From Brachybacterium sp036311905 (GTDB lineage: Bacteria; Actinomycetota; Actinomycetes; Actinomycetales; Dermabacteraceae), in contig NZ_JAZDCH010000002.1 in the NCBI RefSeq assembly GCF_036311905.1, positions 62,001 through 126,000 on the forward strand: a DNA stretch of 64,000 nt, read 5' to 3'. Each line of letters opens with the position of its first letter. Position 1 is the stretch's first letter. Of this stretch, positions 59,956 through 64,000 are shown piece after piece. Below the pieces are notes generated by a model. The model was not told the origin of the DNA. It saw nothing but the letters and a program-made list of their open reading frames with translations, and searched no databases. Made by a program: the position numbers and the translations under genes.

Positions 59956-60831
59956 ATGGAGGTCGGTCTGCTCACCGCTTTCCTGGGCGGCGCGCTGGCC
60001 CTGCTCAGCCCCTGCGGGGCGCTGCTGCTGCCGGGCTTCTTCGCCTCCACCGTGACCACCCGGGCGGGTCTCGTGCCGCACGCCCTCGTGTTCTACCTCG
60101 GCCTCGCCCTGACCTTGGTGCCGCTCGGCCTCGGCGTCGGAGCGCTGGGCTCGCTCCTGGCGGGCCACCACACGCTGCTGGTCACGGTCACCTCGGTGCT
60201 GCTGGTTGTCCTCGGTGCGGCCCATGCACTCGGGTTCGGCTTCGACCTAGGCCGGCTCCTGCCCGGCTTCGAGAGGCTCCAGCAGAGCTCGGCGCAGGGT
60301 CGGGGTTTCGGTCGCACCCTGCTGCTGGGAGCGGTCGGGGGCGTCGCGGGGTTCTGCGCGGGCCCGATCCTGGGCGCTGTGCTGACGCTGGCGATGGGCC
60401 AGGGCAGCACGGTGATCGCCGGGCTGTTGCTGGCGATCTACGGCGCCGGGATGGTGGTGCCGCTCATGATCCTGGCCGCGGTCTGGCACCGGCTCGGAGC
60501 GCGGGGCCGGTCCCGGCTGCGGGGACGGGAGTTCACGCTCCTGGGACGCCGATTGCACACCACGACCTTCGCGACCGGCCTGCTGATCATCGCGCTGGGT
60601 GTGCTGTTCTGGACCACCAACGGCCTGGTGACGATGCCCTCGCTGGTCCCCACCAGCACCCTCGCCCGCTGGCAGGCGAGCACCGCCGGCCTGTCCAGCC
60701 CGCTGGTGCAGGCCGGCATGCTCCTCGCCCTCGGCGCGCTCGCGCTCGGGATCTGGTTTAGGCACGACCGCCGACGCCAGCCGGATCGCGCGGCGCAGGT
60801 GAAGATCCGCGTTCCCGGACCGCGCGCATGA
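59956..60831 (+). CDS. CcdA-like thiol-disulfide transporter
   Basis: A 291-residue inner-membrane protein with about seven helices. It has the CcdA/DsbD redox signatures: LSPCGALLLPGF near residue 17 and GGVAGFCAGPILGA near 131, each with one reactive Cys, plus GHHTLLVTVTSVLLV. CcdA moves electrons from cytoplasmic thioredoxin to external thioredoxin-fold proteins. It begins one base after the DsbA-like stop and overlaps the lipoprotein start by ATGA, so the three form a tight operon for an extracytoplasmic redox line. Confidence 0.88.
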   Translation: MEVGLLTAFLGGALALLSPCGALLLPGFFASTVTTRAGLVPHALVFYLGLALTLVPLGLGVGALGSLLAGHHTLLVTVTSVLLVVLGAAHALGFGFDLGRLLPGFERLQQSSAQGRGFGRTLLLGAVGGVAGFCAGPILGAVLTLAMGQGSTVIAGLLLAIYGAGMVVPLMILAAVWHRLGARGRSRLRGREFTLLGRRLHTTTFATGLLIIALGVLFWTTNGLVTMPSLVPTSTLARWQASTAGLSSPLVQAGMLLALGALALGIWFRHDRRRQPDRAAQVKIRVPGPRA

Positions 60832-62036
60832 GGCGGCGGACGCTTCTGGCGACTGCGCCGCTGCTGGCTCTGCTTGCCGCGTGCAGCTCCTCGGAGCCGG
60901 CACCGACGCAGCCGACGCCGGCAGCGCCGGTCGAGGACCCGACGCCGCGGCGTCGGGGCGAGGTCGCCCCGCGCGTGGCGCCCGAGGAGATGCGGCTGCC
61001 GCTGGAGATGATCCCGATGATCGTCGTGGACCCGGGGTGGACGGCGCCGTCGCAGCAGCTGGACGGCGTCTTCGTCGGCTATCGCGAAGGGGAGGACCGG
61101 CTCACCTACCTCGCCGTCGATCAGGACGGGACGGTGCTCTGGGAGGCCGACCGGCCGCTGAGCTGCACCGGCTTCACGCTGACCCGCGGAGCGGACGACC
61201 AGCCCTTCGTCGTACTCGCCGACCTCGCCCCCGCGCCGGACGCCCTCGGCGCCATGACGCTGACTGGCTATGACTTGCGCACGGCGGAGCCGCTCTGGGG
61301 GCCGGTCGCGGCGCTCGGGGCCCAGGCCGCGCTCGGGCTCGTGTTCGCCGAGCCGACTGACACCCCGATGGGTGCCGGAGGTCCGCGCACTGCTCTCTCC
61401 GGCGCCGATGGCGAGGTGGCTGTGGCCGAGGTCGAGCTGGACGGCGGGCGGATCCTCGCCGAGCATCTGGGCACGATCCTGACCAGCGACGGTGCGACGC
61501 TGATCGCGAGCAACATCGCAGGGCAGCGCCTGTGGACGAAGGAGCTGCCCGCGGATTGGGACCTCGGACGCCTCCGCGTGCTCGGGACCATCGACACCGT
61601 CGTCCCCCATGCCGTCATCGCCGACCCGCGCGGCGCCGGGCTCGTCATCGACCTGAGCAGCGGGGCACAGATTGCCACCGACGTCTCGGCGGCCGCGCAC
61701 GACCATATCCACGACGTGACGGTCCTGGCCGCGGGCACGACGGTGTGGGGACTGGATGCGGACGGGCGTGAACAGTGGCGGCACGAGGACCCTGAGCCGC
61801 TGGACCTGATCAGCGCTGGGGAGCGCCTCGCCTACGCCGTGCGCCGCGAGGAGGGCACCTTGGTGGTTCTGGACACTCTGCAGGGCCTCATGGTCAACCC
61901 GTTCGACGTCGACAGCAGCGCCCCGATCGCGATGCCGGAACTCTTCTCTGCGGACGCCGCGGCAGTGGTCCGGGCCGGGGAGCGGCGCTGCCTCGTCACC
62001 ACCGTTTTCGACGAGCACTTCGGCACCCGGGAGTAG
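60828..62036 (+). CDS. Lipoprotein with beta-propeller-like repeats
   Basis: A 402-residue lipoprotein. The signal ends in a lipobox (LLALLAAC, Cys near residue 19). A short Pro-rich linker is followed by repeated strands such as TYLAVDQDGTVLWEADRPL, LTGYDLRTAEPLWGPV and TVWGLDADGREQWRHEDPEPL, a pattern of PQQ-like beta-propeller blades. The function is unknown; it could be a substrate-binding or scaffold partner of the redox pair. Coupled to CcdA by ATGA. Convergent with the M56 peptidase. Confidence 0.8.
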   Translation: MRRRTLLATAPLLALLAACSSSEPAPTQPTPAAPVEDPTPRRRGEVAPRVAPEEMRLPLEMIPMIVVDPGWTAPSQQLDGVFVGYREGEDRLTYLAVDQDGTVLWEADRPLSCTGFTLTRGADDQPFVVLADLAPAPDALGAMTLTGYDLRTAEPLWGPVAALGAQAALGLVFAEPTDTPMGAGGPRTALSGADGEVAVAEVELDGGRILAEHLGTILTSDGATLIASNIAGQRLWTKELPADWDLGRLRVLGTIDTVVPHAVIADPRGAGLVIDLSSGAQIATDVSAAAHDHIHDVTVLAAGTTVWGLDADGREQWRHEDPEPLDLISAGERLAYAVRREEGTLVVLDTLQGLMVNPFDVDSSAPIAMPELFSADAAAVVRAGERRCLVTTVFDEHFGTRE

Positions 62037-62042
62037 GCGGCC

Positions 62043-63032
62043 TCAGGCCGGAACGGTGCAGCCGGTCAGCAGCAGCGTCGCGTACGGCCAGGACGCGAGC
62101 ACGGCGACCCCGACCAGCACCGCCGGCAACGTCATCAGCAGCAGTGCCGGAGCCACCGCGGGCCTGATCTCGGCGGGCGCGACCAGGTGGCGGATCCGGT
62201 CCGGGCCGGAGCCCGGCCGGCCGGTGGCATGCAGCAGCACATCGGCTCGTGCGCTGTCCGGAGCGGCCGTGCCGAGGGCCAGGAGCGCGCTGGCCAGGGC
62301 CGAGGTGCTGGAGCGCTGGCGCGACAGGTCGTCGGCCGCGATCTCCACCAGATGCGGGATCACGTCCTGGACGGCGCGGACCAGGGGCACCAGCCGCAGC
62401 GGCTGTGAGATCGCCTGCAGCACCGCCATGATCTCGTGGTGGTGCAGCCGCAGGTGCGCGTGCTCGTGCTCGATGACGGCGCAGAGCTCCCGGTCGTCGA
62501 GGACGTCGAGGAGCCCCTGGGAGACCACGATGCCACCGTGTCGCCGTGGCAGCGTGAACGCCTGCGCATCCCGGGCGGGTATCAGGAGGACCTCGCGCCC
62601 GCCCACCCAGACCCGTCGGCCGGTCGCTGCCAGCTCGAGGCCGAGAGAGCGGGTCGACCTCGTGCGTGCCACCAGGTGGACGGTACCGCCGACAGTCAGA
62701 GCGAGCAGGCCCAGCAGCGGCAGCAGCGCCGGCACCGCGGCGGGCAGGGGCAGCGTGAATCCGGGAGAGGAGGCGAAGGGGGTCGCCGCGGCCAGGCACC
62801 GCTGACAGACGTCGGCGAACGGAGCGGGCAGCACCTGCGGGCCGGTGACCGCTCCGGCGAGGGCCACGATGAGGCTCGCCGAAGCGGCCAGCCAGATCCC
62901 GAGGACCACGAGGAGTGCGATGGAGGCTGCCTGCGGGGCGCGCGCCATCACAGCAGCCCCACGGTGCACCAGTACGGGCCCGAGCAGGGCGGGAACCAGG
63001 ACCGCGACAGCGGTCAGCGCGAGCTGCATCAT
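62043..63032 (-). CDS. M56-family metallopeptidase without a sensor domain (BlaR1-like core)
   Basis: A 329-residue membrane protease. Four or five hydrophobic helices surround a cytosolic loop with the zinc motif IEHEHAHLRLHHHE (HExxH near residue 188) and a downstream VEIAADDLSRQ acid region that could supply the third ligand. It matches the protease half of BlaR1/MecR1 but lacks the C-terminal penicillin-binding sensor. The signal it responds to is therefore unknown. The start overlaps the blaI stop. It should cleave or inactivate the adjacent BlaI. Confidence 0.85.
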   Translation of the reverse strand: MMQLALTAVAVLVPALLGPVLVHRGAAVMARAPQAASIALLVVLGIWLAASASLIVALAGAVTGPQVLPAPFADVCQRCLAAATPFASSPGFTLPLPAAVPALLPLLGLLALTVGGTVHLVARTRSTRSLGLELAATGRRVWVGGREVLLIPARDAQAFTLPRRHGGIVVSQGLLDVLDDRELCAVIEHEHAHLRLHHHEIMAVLQAISQPLRLVPLVRAVQDVIPHLVEIAADDLSRQRSSTSALASALLALGTAAPDSARADVLLHATGRPGSGPDRIRHLVAPAEIRPAVAPALLLMTLPAVLVGVAVLASWPYATLLLTGCTVPA

Positions 63033-63436
63033 GTGGGCTTCTCGATGGAGGGAGCCGTGGGCTCCTCCCGTCCGAGGAACTCGCGCAGGAGGGCGACGTC
63101 CTGGGCGTCCATGCCCTCGACGAACCGCAGGATCGAGGCGCGACGGTCCGTGCTGCCCGACAGCGCCTCGCCCATCAGTCGGGCCGCATGCTCCGCGCGC
63201 GACAGCCGCGGCCCGTAGTGTGCGGACCGGCCCACTCGGCGGTGCGCCACCAGCCCCTTGCGATCGAGGTTCGTCAGCACCGTCGCGATCGTCGTGTAGG
63301 CATGCCGGTCGCCCAGCTGCGCGATCAGCTCGCGGACGGTCAACTCACCGCGCTCCCACAGCTGCTCCATCACCTGCTGCTCCAGCGAACCCAGGCGCAG
63401 CCGCTCCGCGCCCCCTCCGGTCTCGGTGCCGCTCAT
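63029..63436 (-). CDS. BlaI/MecI/CopY-family repressor
   Basis: A 135-residue winged-helix repressor. LGSLEQQVMEQLWERGELTVRELIAQLG and TTIATVLTNLDRKGLVAHRRVGR match the BlaI DNA-binding domain, followed by a helical dimer segment (SRAEHAARLMGEALSG). BlaI-type repressors bind TACTA-like palindromes and are cut by the partner M56 protease. The start at 63436 overlaps the upstream membrane gene. No promoter for its operon is inside the window. Confidence 0.9.
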   Translation of the reverse strand: MSGTETGGGAERLRLGSLEQQVMEQLWERGELTVRELIAQLGDRHAYTTIATVLTNLDRKGLVAHRRVGRSAHYGPRLSRAEHAARLMGEALSGSTDRRASILRFVEGMDAQDVALLREFLGREEPTAPSIEKPT

Positions 63437-63993
63437 CGCGTCCTCGCCATCGCCGCAGCAGAGGTAGCTGGCAGTGGGCAGGACACCTGCCCCTTGAGCC
63501 GCCAGAGCACGGCCACAGCGGCCAGGACCAACGAGACGAGCGCAAGCAGGGGCTGCAGCGGCGCGAACCAGGTCAGCGCTCCGGTGTAGCCCAACGCCAG
63601 CAGCGCGATCTTGTTGCATACGGGGCACCCCACCGCGAACCAGGCCAGCACCCCGGCAGCCGTCCCGGTCCTCACCTCCCGAGCCTCCGACCGACTCCCG
63701 GGCTCGATCCCTCGCGCCTGCTCGGGGACCGGCGAGGTGACGTACGTGGCGACGAGCATGCCCAGCAGGACCGAGGACAGCACCCACACGGGGTAGTTCC
63801 ACCACACCGTGGGGATGTCGCGCGCGAACACCTGATTCGGGATCAACACCGTCGCGAACCCCATCAGCAACCCGATCCCGAGCGCTGCGCCGGCGGCGAC
63901 GAGCACCTGACGCGCCCGCCACCCCCGCAGCGCCAGCGCCGCCAAACGCAACGATCCCGAGGTCATCCCGAACGAACCGGTAAGGGGAGTCAT
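63433..63993 (-). CDS. Four-helix membrane protein with a CPVC motif
   Basis: A 186-residue inner-membrane protein with about four helices. AVGCPVCNKIALLALGYTGAL carries a CxxC near residue 125 at the start of one helix. The helices at 30-50 and 70-90 and the terminal one (LVSLVLAAVAVLWRL) are ordinary. The CxxC in the membrane plane, next to a DsbA/CcdA system and co-transcribed with blaI, suggests thiol redox or metal binding, but I know of no described function. Start ATG at 63993 is close to the window edge; an in-frame ATG at 63966 is also possible. Confidence 0.75.
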   Translation of the reverse strand: MTPLTGSFGMTSGSLRLAALALRGWRARQVLVAAGAALGIGLLMGFATVLIPNQVFARDIPTVWWNYPVWVLSSVLLGMLVATYVTSPVPEQARGIEPGSRSEAREVRTGTAAGVLAWFAVGCPVCNKIALLALGYTGALTWFAPLQPLLALVSLVLAAVAVLWRLKGQVSCPLPATSAAAMARTR

Positions 63994-64000
63994 GGGGCCA

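Noticed and set aside
59175..63993. Beta-lactam resistance operon
   Set aside because: BlaI and M56 are present, but no beta-lactamase or penicillin-binding sensor is encoded in the window.

Overview
The window is 64 kb of high-GC actinobacterial DNA. Mycothiol-type arsenate reductases, a ClpS-DUF2017 pair, DUF3039, DUF3618 and DUF4916 proteins, and several TANNNT-N7-start (leaderless) promoters all point to Actinobacteria. A Micrococcales genome of the Brachybacterium/Dermabacteraceae kind is my best guess, but I cannot confirm it.

Region 1 (1-22.4 kb) looks like ordinary chromosome. It holds threonine catabolism (tdh-kbl), the HrpA helicase, a Tat-exported lysozyme-like protein, malic enzyme, a DEAD/DEAH helicase, nicotinate phosphoribosyltransferase and clpS-DUF2017. 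A 58-bp tandem repeat array follows, then murI-MBL-rph-rdgB, a histidine phosphatase, tRNA-Leu(TAG), an SDR protein, YchJ, a GNAT enzyme and an epimerase. It ends at tRNA-Lys(CTT) and its terminator.

Region 2 (22.4-46 kb) is a conjugative element that abuts the tRNA-Lys. It has a divergent repressor switch, an AEP-type primase/replication protein and a type IV secretion operon: a VirB8-like protein candidate, a VirB6-like channel, two small pilin-like paralogues, an SCO6880 protein, VirB4, VirD4 and ArdC. A MobF relaxase-helicase is encoded convergently. Further genes encode a NrdH-like redoxin, an NlpC/P60 muralytic protein and a lipoprotein. Two clusters of an octamer repeat follow, and then a serine recombinase broken by an in-frame TAA. 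No integrase and no second copy of the tRNA end are visible, so the right border is unknown.

Region 3 (46-64 kb) is cargo. A CmtR-CadD cadmium cassette lies between two 148-bp direct repeats. An arsenic island (arsR, three arsC-like genes, acr3, a flavoprotein with a Cys-rich tail) lies between two copies of an 82-bp element. A reactive-sulfur regulon (CstR, rhodaneses, persulfide-dioxygenase-like fusion, TauE, thioredoxin, MFS) carries paired ATACCC/GGGTAT palindromes at both promoters. The last module is an envelope thiol-redox set: an anchored DsbA-like protein, CcdA, a lipoprotein, a stand-alone M56 metalloprotease, a BlaI repressor and a CxxC membrane protein. It is the best candidate here for an undescribed system.
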